The translations under genes and the position numbers were made by a program. 64,000 nucleotides of DNA from Effrenium voratum (lineage: Eukaryota > Sar > Dinophyceae > Suessiales > Symbiodiniaceae). The notes below the pieces were generated by a model. That model saw only the letters and a list, made by a program, of their open reading frames with translations. It searched no databases and was not told the DNA's origin. This document shows positions 20,906-31,370 of the stretch, piece by piece. Position 1 is the stretch's first letter, and each line of letters begins with the position of its first letter. The stretch covers positions 352,001 to 416,000 of the forward strand of contig CAUJNA010003733.1 of NCBI GenBank assembly GCA_963377175.1, read 5' to 3'.

Positions 20906-21448
20906 CGGCTGGGGGGATGGGCACCTAGCCCTACGTAAAGATCCAAATTGTTCTTATTCAAGAAGGATCTTTGAGGATATTTAACGGTTTTGAGATCGCA
21001 AGCCTTTACATATACGGGGTCAAGGGTCCCTAGAGTAGCGTATCTTTTGCAGCCAAGAATCCAATACACTTCGAAGGAAGGCTTTTGCACAATTCAATTG
21101 AAGGCAACACATGGGGGAAGGGTGGGGGAGGCAGGGCCGGGGTGGTTGCTTTGTGGGCTTGCTTTGCTTGCCTGGGGGCTAGTTTGCTTTGGTTGGTTCG
21201 CTTAGGTTTGTTTGGCAGGGGCGTTTTTTGTTTTTTTTTGCACGATTGCAGTTCAATTATTTGGTGAGTTGATTGGAAACACATCCAACAGCAGGCTTAC
21301 ACTGTGTACTCGTGCTTGCATGTTTATACAGTAGTTTTTAACCCTGGATTCAGAATCCTGGCGGGTTACTGTGTGGGTGTTCCCGCAAAACGATGAACAG
21401 TTGGAGGTCTCCTCTGTTTGGACACCCGCACTAGGAGGTGTTTTGCAG

Positions 21449-21529
21449 GTTGGTTTGCCCTTTCCGACTATGTGGGCAACTGGAGGCACTGGACAAGGAC
21501 ACGGCAGCCATTTCGCCTTTTCGACTTAG
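21449..21529 (+). CDS. Candidate exon, unidentified gene
   Basis: After GTTTTGCAG it reads WFALSDYVGNWRHWTRTRQP then FRLFDL and ends TTAG before GTGCCA. Confidence 0.5.
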   Translation, partial: VGLPFPTMWATGGTGQGHGSHFAFST

Positions 21530-21934
21530 GTGCCAAATCACGCCCTCGGATGCTTTAGACACTTTGTGTTTTCCCATTGAATCCGCCACAGGGTACCACA
21601 GGGTAGGGAAGTTGCACTGGATCGCTCCTCCTTGAACCTGCAATAGCTTAGATGTGTTGCAAAGGGATGGGACCCGGGGCCCCACTCGACGCAAGCGAAC
21701 AACATGCCTGACATCCATGCCAGGCTCTCGCGGGAAGCCGACGTGCTGATGTGCAGTCAGCCTTTATGTGGTGTACTCAGTCTGTCTTGATATCCCCAGC
21801 TTCAAGATCCGAATGCGTTGTTCCTCAAAACACATAATTTCCAAAGCTAGGTGGAATGGGCGAGGCTGGAAGCACACTATTTTGGCAATGCTTTACATGG
21901 GCTTTTCTCAAAATAGGCGACCCTCCCAGCAGGT

Positions 21935-21995
21935 GATGTCCTTTTGGTTTCCCTCTAAACTAACCCCAAGAGGGGTACCCTCCAAAGGAGACATC
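21935..21995 (+). repeat. Copy of a ~62-bp GTCCTTTTGGTTTCCC repeat
   Basis: The pattern (GT)GTCCTTTTGGTTTCCC...CCCAAGAGGGGTACC...AGACATCC recurs near 22716, 47690-47753 and 60318-60376. Confidence 0.6.
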
Positions 21996-22376
21996 CAGAC
22001 ATCATACGTGCAACGCACCATATTGCCAGAGTGATCTTTTGGCCCCAAGAAAACAGTTTTGCTGGCACTTGTCGCGGTTTTGAGGAGCCCCGTATCGGTT
22101 TCCTGCCATACTTCCGGGTATATTTCCATGCAGGTGTGCATCGCCCTATGAACTCAGCAACACTTTCATATGAGGAGACCTTGGACAGCAACAGCTGAGG
22201 AGGACAGGTGACATGTAATCAGCATTCTAGTGATAGTGGCACATGTTGGCATTTTGACCGTCAGGAGAATGTTACCATGAACATCAGCATGCTAAGTTCG
22301 ATCTTCCACAACTGCCAGGGGCAGCCTCAAAGACCATTCTCATCTAGAGGGGACCAATTGGACGGTTCCATTTTAG

Positions 22377-22516
22377 TGGATGGGAGAGTAAATGCCAAGA
22401 GCCTGGGAGCTCGAAGCTGTGCCTCGCAAGCGAGACGGCATGCAGCTTTTTCTCCAACAGGCTTCCTAAGAAGGCGACATACTCTTCTGCAAACATCGCC
22501 AGGGTCATTGAAGAGG
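22377..22516 (+). CDS. Candidate exon, unidentified gene
   Basis: After TTCCATTTTAG it reads GWESKCQEPGSSKLCLASET, ACSFFSNRLPKKATYSSANI and ARVIEEG, with good codon bias. It can end before GTGGACC, otherwise it stops at TAA 22531. Confidence 0.6.
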
Positions 22517-22829
22517 GTGGACCCCTGGGATAAATGCAACTGAGGACCCGGGTAAGGGGACCTGCCAAGTTCGGATCGATCGCATTCTGCAAGCCACTCA
22601 GACCTGGGTCGTGATTCTCAGATTGTACACAACATACCGTGGCTTAAGGGGCTTGAATCATTTCAAACAAACACCAGGTGGACAAGGATTAAGATAGGAG
22701 ACCCCCAACAAATGGCAGGTTTCCTTTTGCCTTCCTGTTGAAACCATCCTCAAGAGGTATTCTCAACGAAGAGAGCAACTCCCTCTCGCGTTTCGCTGAG
22801 TCTGGTGCCGATTTCTGCTGGGTCTGCAG

Positions 22830-23027
22830 AAGCCACTTCTGCTCTACGTGGGCCTGCCGGTGATGTGGGACGGGAAGTTGTGGCGATTGGCGATTCACGA
22901 GCGATCGAAGTCGTGTCTTAATGATTCAGTGATGGTTCCTTTCATGCAGCAGCCCCTTGGACTGGTGAATCATGATCCACCCCAGTCGTTCAAGGCAGAA
23001 GCAGCAGGCAGGCAGCAGGCAGTTTGA
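22830..23027 (+). CDS. Candidate terminal exon, well supported frame
   Basis: After GGGTCTGCAG it reads KPLLLYVGLPVMWDGKLWRL, AIHERSKSCLNDSVMVPFMQ and QPLGLVNHDPPQSFKAEAAG, ending QQAV and a TGA at 23025-23027. Sixty-five open codons with biased third positions. No family recognised. A gene end is likely here. Confidence 0.65.
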   Translation, partial: KPLLLYVGLPVMWDGKLWRLAIHERSKSCLNDSVMVPFMQQPLGLVNHDPPQSFKAEAAGRQQAV

Positions 23028-23666
23028 AGACCGACCCGTGCACCAGTACAGGGCGCTTTTGGGGCCTGGTGACAGTTTGTTTGCCGCTGCTGTGTCTACC
23101 ATTCAATTGGATGTTCCATGAGTCTGCCAAGGAAGTGGCTTGATGTGCTGTGCTCGTGAATTATGCTGATCTTTCAGATGTGTTGGAGAGACTTGATGCA
23201 ACACACGTTTAATTGCTGGATGAGGGCGCCAAAAGGCTCCGGTTGCTGTTGGTTTCTCTTTGGAACCAAAAGAGTAGCCTTCAAAAACGACAGACCCACA
23301 TGACCGCGGAAACACCACCAGTTTGTGCTCATTCTTTGCTGCATAAGTGCAACCCTCGGCTTGTTTCGACGCAGGGGGATGTTCTTGCAGCAAGGCGTGT
23401 GAAGTAGAATGTTGTGCATTAGAACACCATCAGGAACCTTGTTGGCTTGACAAGAAGGAGTAGTTTGTTTGCTCGGCATACCCGCCTCTGTCCTAAAACA
23501 CACATTTTTTTGGGGTCCAACCTAAATCACCATTTCTTTGGGGTCCCTAATAAAGAGGAAACCCCACCCAGAGGGGCCCCCGTAACCTCCCCATCCCCCA
23601 ACTCCCCAACCCCCCAGCCCCCCAAACCCCCAACCCCAACTGAGCTCTTCCCCCGACACCTCGCAG

Positions 23667-23831
23667 GACCTGCGGGAGGAGGACAAGGAGGGCTGGGCGG
23701 AGGACTTCTTCCGAATCCTCCGAGGCGCCCCTCGACCGACGTCGTTTCCAGCGAGCCGTCGGAAAGCCGTCGGAAGCGGTCTGATTGTCCGGATCGAAGG
23801 GCCGATTTCCCGTCTCTCAAAAAACCGATAG
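23667..23831 (+). CDS. Candidate exon, acidic N-terminal part
   Basis: After CACCTCGCAG it reads DLREEDKEGWAEDFFRILRG then APRPTSFPASRR, open to TAG 23829-23831. A C-rich tract (about 23560-23640) precedes it. The real donor may lie before the stop. Confidence 0.6.
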   Translation, partial: DLREEDKEGWAEDFFRILRGAPRPTSFPASRRKAVGSGLIVRIEGPISRLSKNR

Positions 23832-23919
23832 CCCTGGAAAAGGATGGAAAAGCGGGAACACGATAGGGGGACCCTCAAACGAAGAAGCGAAACGGCCGCA
23901 AGTAAACGTAAGTAATTGC

Positions 23920-24000
23920 GACCGTGCCTCTGGTTTCAACCATGGTTTCAAAGTGGTGCAGTCGGTCCACGGTATTCCAAGGGGCGGTCCTGCCAAAGTG
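23920..24000 (+). mobile_element. Family D fragment
   Basis: GGTTTCAACCATGGTTTCAA and GTGGTGCAGTCGGTCCACGG match the right halves of the family D copies at 33603 and 57285. Confidence 0.55.
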
Positions 24001-24427
24001 ATGAGAGCCCCCACTAAAAGGGACACCCCCCCTATGAATCAACTGGGGCATTGTGAGTCTGGTGTGCGTGCTTGCACAGGTTTGATCCAACATGCGCAAT
24101 AGTTTCCAGCCAATCTGGGCTGGACATGGGACCGTATGTGAAGCTCACATATAGCATCACTTCCCTCGCGCGGTCATCGCCCAGAGGCGATCGGCACGTG
24201 GTCATCGCGATGAGTGTGTTCACAGCCGGCCGCTCAGCAAAGATTTCACAGATCCAGCATTGATTTTGGGTGTGTTTGAAAGTTTAACATGTGGCAGATT
24301 TCATGCTCATGTCGGTGTCCATTTTCCGACTCCGACCATTGTTCCGTTTCTTGCCATCTGCCTCTCACCCTTTTTCTCGTGCGGATCTGATAAAAAAATA
24401 GGCGAAAAATCGGAGAGCTCACGTCAG

Positions 24428-24562
24428 CGAGCGCTTTCCAAGGCCCGGGCGGTGCACTGGCAATTCGGAGCTGGGATTCCGGTGCTGCGGTTCCTGGGGC
24501 TCCACAGCAACGCCCACTTTGCGCCGCTCGGAAGGGGCCCATCGCTTCGAAGCTCAAGTGAC
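24428..24562 (+). CDS. Candidate exon, unidentified gene
   Basis: After GCTCACGTCAG it reads RALSKARAVHWQFGAGIPVL, RFLGLHSNAHFAPLGRG and PSLRSS. Strongly biased third positions. The donor is uncertain. Confidence 0.6.
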
Positions 24563-25292
24563 TGGAGTCTGGGTATTTCAACGGCCAATTTGTTTGGGGG
24601 AAAACAAGGTGAGGCTTTTTTTGGAGGTTTAGATTGTTGGGAAAACAAGGTGAGAACTGCAGGTGAGACTCTTATTTTTTGGAGGTTTACACTCAAAGTT
24701 CTCACCCCCACTCACTTGTAACATCACCAAGTGGGGGGTGAGAACATTTTAGCATTAGCTTTTGGACCGAAGGGAATTATGCAGTCGGCATAGCGGGCAT
24801 TCTTTATGATATGAACATAGCTTGAATGTGCAAGTTCAGGCGACTGGGAAGAAGGTAATCTGTCAATTCGCCAGGGACACCAGGGGACTCTCCGCATGAA
24901 AACAAGAGATGTGTCTTTTGCTAAGGCTGCGGTTGACAGGAAACCAGAAGGACAACAACCATTTGGGGGGGGTCCCCTAAAAAAGACGGTCACCCATATG
25001 TTTGTTTGTCCTGCTTATTTAAAGCAACTCAACGACTCTTTGACGGTGGCTCGCAGCCCGTATCCACTGAACTTAGGGTAAAACCGGACCAAACCGGGGG
25101 CTACTTAAGGGGCCATGTATTCTTCTAGAAAACGGTTTGGATGCGCCTTTTGTGGATTTCACCTGTTCTTTTCTCCTGCAGCTCCTGCTTTAGCCATCTT
25201 TTATAGTACTCTTTTTATATTCTACCAGGGTGGATCCACAAACTCCGCATCTGTGAAATAGCCCCCCCCGGTTTGGTGGGGTTGTCTCCGAG

Positions 25293-25413
25293 TGTTTGCG
25301 CGCGGGGATCCGGCCTCGCGGAGGCCCTGGCGCAACGAGTCGGTGCTGGTGAGCCGCTTCGGCACCAGCGGGGCCTTGTCGGACGGGGATTTTTGGGGGC
25401 ATTCGCGGGGCGC
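25293..25413 (+). CDS. Candidate exon, unidentified gene
   Basis: Reads FARGDPASRRPWRNESVLVS then RFGTSGALSDGDFWG. A G-rich tract follows (25455-25530). Confidence 0.5.
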
Positions 25414-25633
25414 AACGAAGTGTGGGGTGGTTTCATTGAAAGATTTAGGTATGTGGGGGGTTGGGGGGGTTTGAGGGCGGGGGTTGTTGGGGAGTTGGGT
25501 GGGGGGGGCGGGTGAGGGGGGGTTGGGTGGGGCGCAGTAAACCATGGGCATCGTGCTAAAACCAATCGGTTCGCGTAAGGGCGGCGGAAGGGCAGTTTTC
25601 AGGAGAAGTGATTTCGCACAACCTCCCATATAT

Positions 25634-25715
25634 GGGCATGGGTCAAATTAAACCGCCAGGATATGGACCGCCGATTTTGTCTTTTCCATTTACGAGGGCA
25701 AGCCATTTTGGGGAT
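25634..25715 (+). mobile_element. Family A element, right end lost
   Basis: The left end GGGCATGGGTCAAATT is preceded by ATAT. The interior CCAGGATATGGACCGCCGAT matches the type at 14278; no right terminal repeat is visible. Confidence 0.65.
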
Positions 25716-25726
25716 ATATAGGCAGG

Positions 25727-25862
25727 CTGTGGATGGTTGCGACATCCTCACCACGAAATGAGTCACCATGGTTGAAACCGTAACGTATGTTGGTATTTTC
25801 AGGGAAATCGAATCGGAAACCAGGGCTTCTTAAGTGGTGCAGGATTGAGCAACCATCCACAG
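25727..25862 (+). mobile_element. Family D element, long variant
   Basis: CTGTGGATGGTTGCGACATC at the left mirrors GAGCAACCATCCACAG at the right. The interior GGGAAATCGAATCGGAAACC is also in the copy at 36127-36271. Confidence 0.8.
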
Positions 25863-26072
25863 TCAGCAGGCGGTGGGTTGTCTTGTGGCCAACTGCCCGT
25901 AGTCTTCGTCTTTCCAAGCACTTTTCGCTAGACATTGGCCAAGTGCTTAAGTGATTGAGTGTTACTCCCTGGCTGATTATTTAGGGTGGATGCTCAAGTG
26001 GTTCGGAACCCATTCGACCATGGCTTCCAAGCATTTCGCACATGTCCAACCCATCTGTTTCTCGCTTTTGCA

Positions 26073-26202
26073 AGGCCCAGACGGATTCGATTCGCCCCGG
26101 CAGGAGTGTATGCTGGACAGCTTCGCTGCTGCTAATCGCCACTGGCCGGGCCCTGAACATTTGCCAAGCGAGCCAGCTTGCGCGGGGAAGAAAGCCAGCT
26201 CA
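26073..26202 (+). CDS. Weak candidate exon
   Basis: Reads GPDGFDSPRQECMLDSFAAA then NRHWPGPEHLPSEPACAG; an alternative frame is also open. The acceptor GCTTTTGCAAG is poor. Confidence 0.3.
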
Positions 26203-26519
26203 CCAGACAGGAGTGCCGGACTTGGCTTGCCTTTCTACCTTTTTGCCTTTCCGGCTGCACTTTCCACCTTGCTGTTGGCGTTCCTGCATTTTCACAGTTC
26301 CCCACCGTTAAGCCTGGTGTCCCACAAAAACTGGTCACCAAACAGACTTGGTTCCTGTTTTCCTACCAGAACTCTTTGGCTGGACTGTGCCATGCTCCAA
26401 GCGATGAAGGTTAGAGACTTGGCGCTTGCCACAAGCCCACCGTACCAAACACGGCTGCGCCACAGATTACGCGCGTCGGCTGCGCCAAAGCGCGGAGGTT
26501 CCCCCTGCGCTTCGTTCAG

Positions 26520-26588
26520 ATGGAGGCGGTGCTGTTTGAGGAGCATTTGGCCAGGGACCGAAGGGAGCGAAGGGGCGACCTTTTGCAG
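26520..26588 (+). CDS. Candidate exon ending in a family C element
   Basis: After CTTCGTTCAG it reads MEAVLFEEHLARDRRERRGD then LLQ, and ends CAG before GCCCCC (GC donor). The donor sits in the left end of a family C element, whose right end is followed by TTTTTCAG. It could be an early exon of the USP gene or belong to an upstream gene. Confidence 0.5.
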
Positions 26589-26701
26589 GCCCCCCAGCGA
26601 GTCGTGCCAACTTTTTTTTTTTTGGGGGGGGGAGGGGTCAACCCTACTAAAATAGACAGGAAAAAGGGGTACCCTTATTCTAACATCTCTTCTGGACCTA
26701 G
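26585..26701 (+). mobile_element. Family C element that nearly equals an intron
   Basis: The interior CCTACTAAAATAGACAGG and TACCCTTATTCTAACATC match family C; right end CTGGACCTAG. TTTT flanks both sides. The inferred intron would be 26589-26708. Confidence 0.7.
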
Positions 26702-27312
26702 TTTTTCAGGAGGCACCTCGGGCTCGCCCTGGCACGTAACTCATAAAGACCTTCACTGGGTAACAGGGAACAGGGACTTTGTGGGATTAACACCACGGTG
26801 TGGGGACAACAAATGCACCGAGCGTATCGCCGAAGACGCTCGAATGCGTGGCTGAGACTCGTGGGCAGAGAGTGAGCCAAGGGCCCTGTGGTTGGTTTTC
26901 ACTGGAGGGGGATATCCTGTGGTAAAGGGGAGAACTAGTTTCGTGTGGTTCACTCAGACCTCATTCTACAAAGTTGGTGCCCTGGTAGATTTCAGATGGC
27001 AGAATCCCCCCAAGGTTCCATGATGCCAAACTGGGTGATTGCCATACCAGAATGTCTACTTCAAACTGTTTCACGTTGAAGGCAGGTATTTTGTGGCCGA
27101 AAGTGGCGTTTGCAAACACATCCCAAGTTGACTGTTTATCTTTTGAGCCATTTGCAGCCTCCGTCAAGCTGGTCTTGTGTTAAACAGGGAACACTTTCAA
27201 ACCAGGCTGTCCACATAGATGCCCGTGTAGTTCATGTCCAAAGGGTCCCAAGAATTCACTCCTTTGTGTTTGGGTTTGTCTCAAACATGGATCTGTCATT
27301 ACTTTGATCGTT

Positions 27313-27386
27313 TCTAGGGGTCAAAGTCAGAACATGGAATCGGTTGTTTCCCGTTCACCCATCACTTCTGACTTTGATCACATGGT
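27313..27386 (+). mobile_element. Family K inverted-repeat element copy 1
   Basis: TCAAAGTCAGAA and TTCTGACTTTGA are perfect inverted arms around a ~50-base centre. The related copy at 63667-63724 has arms TATCAAAGTC and GACTTTGATA and a similar centre on the other strand. Confidence 0.7.
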
Positions 27387-27487
27387 AAAATAATGAGGCC
27401 AGTGGATTGTGAACTTGACTCGTCTCTCAAGATTCACGTCTTGGCTTCACCGTGGCATCGGTTTGGCTCGCAGCTCTCGATGCGTAG

Positions 27488-30400
27488 CAAGCCATGGGCG
27501 GAGAGCGATGCTCAGCGAGGAGGTGCTCTGTGCAGAGCCCTACCTCCAGGCGAGCGGAGTTTGAGGCAAACCCCAAATCTGGGCGGGCCCATTTTTTCTC
27601 AGTCTGGAATGTGGGGGCACTTCTACATTGAATGTAGTCATGGGGTACTGGTACGTCAAGGTTCAATCAAGTCATGACCATAGAAAAAATACTACGAGTG
27701 ATGAGAAAAGGCCCTTGAAAACTGATGACCAATCCCAAAGGGTAGGAATTTGGTGAACGGTTCCTCTGCCGTTCTTTCAGGATCATTGCAACGGCAACGC
27801 AAGTTGGCAGTGTAGTTGTTCAAACGCAGGCTGGGGTTTGTAGAGAAGTCAGGGAACTGTGCTTGTTTGTCAGGGCTCCTTAAAAGATACATTTTGCCCA
27901 TTTGAAACATGGCTTTTTTCCACCAAAATAAAGGGACACCACCATTTACAAGGCAATGTTCAGGAGTATAATGTAAGGATCCCTGTTTGTTTCTTGCATG
28001 GGCAGTTTCGTTTCGGTACTCCTCAACACGACCTCAAAAGATGTATCTTCAAACCAGGCATACTGTACCTGGTGCTGGATGGCCTTGTATTTGTCGTTCC
28101 CAAGCCAAACCAAGAAAAAGGACGCCCCAGGCTTCCTCTTCTTTGGTGCATGTTGCTTGGATGTTAGGACTTTAACTTCTTGCCAACTAATGGGTTTTCC
28201 GTATGAAACCACTAACAGTTAGTTTGTTTTAGCAGGGGAGCAGAAAGCCACCGAGTCTTTACTAGAGTACCTGCAAGTTGGTGTCGATCTTGGCCTTTCC
28301 ACGCGCAGGGCCACCTTTTCGCGGATGTCTCGGAGGAACACCGGGCAAGCCGGCTGCGGCAGCTGAATGAAATCGATGGCAGTCTGCCAGGCGCATCCTG
28401 AGTTTGTCTCTAAAAGGGAAGGGGGGGAAAAGCAGCTCAAACTGGGTGGTTTCGTGTTGGTCTCCCTTAAATTGTTAAAAGACTGGTTTTGGGCCTCCCT
28501 TATGCCTTTCAAGATTTCGAAGCCAAGCGGTCGGGGGTCGAACAAACGCACGGGTACCCTCAAAGTCACCACACAGGGACGCGGCCAAGCCCGAGAGCTG
28601 TTTGGCTTTCGCTTTCACTTTCGCCCATGTTCTACCTGCTAGGAGTGACCGAAGCTCCGAAATAAGAAGGTGGACTGCCATTTGTGTCTCTGAAAGCATG
28701 ACCACTGGTCCTCAGCACCAGCACCGTGACCTTGCGCTCCCGGTCAAATGATTTTGCTGTAGCTTACCAAGGATGTTTCTCTGATGGTGGTTTCCCTTTT
28801 GCCTTTTCTATAGATGGTGTTTCTCGTGTTGGCGGTTTTCCCTTGGTGGTTTCCCTTCACCTGTTGCTGGCTCTCCGGTAAATGGGCAGTTTTTCTGGGA
28901 GGTGCCTGCCGAAGTATCGCCGGGACGCTCGATCGCGGGACCCCCGCTCCCACAGGTGAGCCACAATCAAAACCCAGGTAGATGAAGGTTAGTAAGGGAC
29001 AATCCTAGCCTTCCTAATTCTTCACCTGGCTCTGGGGATCGACCATTTTACTAATGTCTACCTCTGATCAATAAACACACACCCCTCAAACAACTTCCCT
29101 CCCCAAATCGCTCTTGCAACTTTAGTCATAGGTCGACATTACCGGGTTTTGACGACTCAGGTGGCCTGAAGGGCTACCTGCAGCGCGCCAGATCTCTGCT
29201 GCAAGAGGCGCAAGCAGGGAGCAATCCCTTCGCTGGCCTCAAGGTGGAGATACCCGAGCCTCGGATGAAGTTTGGAAAGCATCCGTGTGGTCAATACTTA
29301 TGGCTTCTACACGAGGTTCGGTCAAAATGTCCGGATGTCTATGGCTTGTTTGGGAGGGACGTTGCAGGGACTCGCTGAATTTCCCACCAAACCAGGAGGC
29401 TCAAGACATGTCCCGTCAGTTTGAACATGGCTTAGACAGCGGCCGTGTTGTCCGGTTGTTCGATCACCCAAAAAGCAGCGTCGCGCCGAACAGTTTTCCT
29501 ACTGCTGAGCCCCCAAAGTGAAAGGGTTTCCACCCTGTGTGTCAAAATAAAGGGCCCCCAAAGTCTTGGTGTCCCACTGGGTTTTCCTTTACAAAGTGTT
29601 TCCACTGGGTTTCCACTGGGTGTCCACTGGGTTTCTACTGGGTTTCCACTGGGTTTCCACTGGGTTTCTGTCAAAATAAAGTGAAAAGGGCTTCCCCCTC
29701 AAGCCCCAAGTGTTCCTCATGGGATCGAAAGCAGGACGGGCTGAACCTCTCGGGCGCATCTGGTCCGGGCAGTGAAGGCTTTGCGGAGATGGATGCTGAA
29801 CTGACCTGGCATGCGCCTTTTGTCAATTGTTTCTGTGTATTTTTCGCTTTTGTTGCGGCGGCCTTGTTTTCGGCTTTTGGGATTTTCTTGCTGTGTTTTG
29901 TCTTTCTTGTTTGATTTGTCGGCTTAGTCTCGTTGTCTTGTTCGTTTTGGTGTTTTGCTTAATTCAGCTTCGATGGCCCAAAGATGAAGAAACACCTGCC
30001 AGGACTCTTGCCGTCCGGTTCCTTAGGTTTTAGGTGTTTTTGGTTAGTTTGGGGTAGTTTTCATTTAATCCACTGAAAGTGTTCGACTTGTAGCAGGGGA
30101 TCGGGGGAGGTTTAAGCTTAGTTCACACCATGTTTCGTTTGCGTAACAGAGGCGAAACGTGGTAATAGTTTGAGAGATGCGGAATGGGTGTGGGGGGTAA
30201 CTAGTACATATAATGTACCATCATGGAATCCTGGAAGCACCATATGGCTGTGGGTCAAAACCAATGGTACCATTTGGGGTAGGTGCGCCACCCATTTTAG
30301 AACCTATTGTAGTGGGGATTGGGATGTTCACTGGGGGTACGATTTGGCTTTTGACCCATGGCCATATATTTTTCCCAGAAGGTCCTCATCCTTTTCTGTT

Positions 30401-31370
30401 TTTGGGGAGGGGGTTCTAAACAGCAGGTTGACCGACGGATCCCCAGGAAGTCTTGGGCATGAAGCAGCTGGCGAGCTGCGCCTTCTGTTTGGTGGCCGGT
30501 GGACTGGGGGACGCCTGGCGGCCCGTTTTTTTTCTTTTTTTTCGCCTGCCCAGAGGCGCCTGGCTTTGGCTTTCCATGGAAGAAAGACGACCCCTCCATT
30601 AGACAGCCCGGGACTGGACCCGGTCTCAAAACCTGGCTGTTTGGAGGGCCCTAAATTGATCGGGTGGGGTGGGGGAAGGGGTCGGCTTGACTTTGTTTGG
30701 CTTGGGGCGGGGTGTGGTTGCTGGGCTTAAGGGCTATGTTTTTGGTTCATATTCTTCTAGGCACATCCAATCGCGAGCTCGCAACGGGAACTAGAAAGGG
30801 CTCACTGGGGTTGGGCAAATGTGTTTTCGCCGGATTGTCATTGGTGGGCATCATTTCTACTGAAATTCTGTCCGCAAGTCAGTTTGGAGGCTGTTTCTCT
30901 CAGATAGATTTGGCAGCACCGCTTCTCGCACGTGGCGGTCAGGCGCAGAGGTGAAATATGTTGCTTGGCTCGGGTTGGACCTCTCCCCACAAGCACGAGG
31001 CTTGCGCCAGCCCCAAGTTTGGTCGAACAGTCCAAATATCCATTTTCGGGGGCGACTAGTCACCAACACTAAGGTTACCCTTGATTGGTGGTTTGGATTG
31101 GCGGTTTGGGGATTCATTGCCCTGGTTTTTGCGGAGGTTATATGGGAAGCCTCCCCCTAGAGGGAAGGGCAGCAGAGGCAATTACTGTAGTAGGTGGTTA
31201 CTGCAGGCAATACATAGGTTGTTTCCCTCGACTTAAGGTTTACACCTTCAGGTTTGCCACTTCGTTGCCCGGAAAAAAGGCTGGCAAGGATGTAGCCCTG
31301 AGCTGAGGAACGTTTGGGCTTCCCTGGGATCAAGATCGGCATCACTGCCGAAGTGGTCACTGGCGTCTTG
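27488..31370 (+). CDS. USP: USP exons 1-6: N-terminal region and nucleotide-binding loop
   Basis: Exon table: 27488-27549 (SHGRRAMLSEEVLCAEPYLQ, donor GC); 28309-28390 (GHLFADVSEEHRASRLRQLN..., donor GC); 29161-29255 (GLKGYLQRARSLLQEAQAGS NPFAGLKVEIP, donor GA); 29735-29797 (DGLNLSGASGPGSEGFAEMD A, donor GA); 30447-30509 (EVLGMKQLASCAFCLVAGGL G, donor GA); 31308 to about 31364-31370 (ERLGFPGIKIGITAEVVTG). Phases match at each junction: for example CCA-G joins GT-GGC to give the conserved Gly-Gly before LKGYLQ, and GGG joins GAA-CGT to rebuild GGLGERLG. The donor of the sixth exon is ambiguous (GC at 31363 or GT at 31371). The 27488 exon is assigned by phase and position only. Confidence 0.85.

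Noticed and set aside
28500..28961. GC-rich open segments, including one ending CACAG before GTGAGC
   Set aside because: They lie inside the intron between USP exons 28309-28390 and 29161-29255, which join in exact phase. This also warns that codon bias alone can mislead here.
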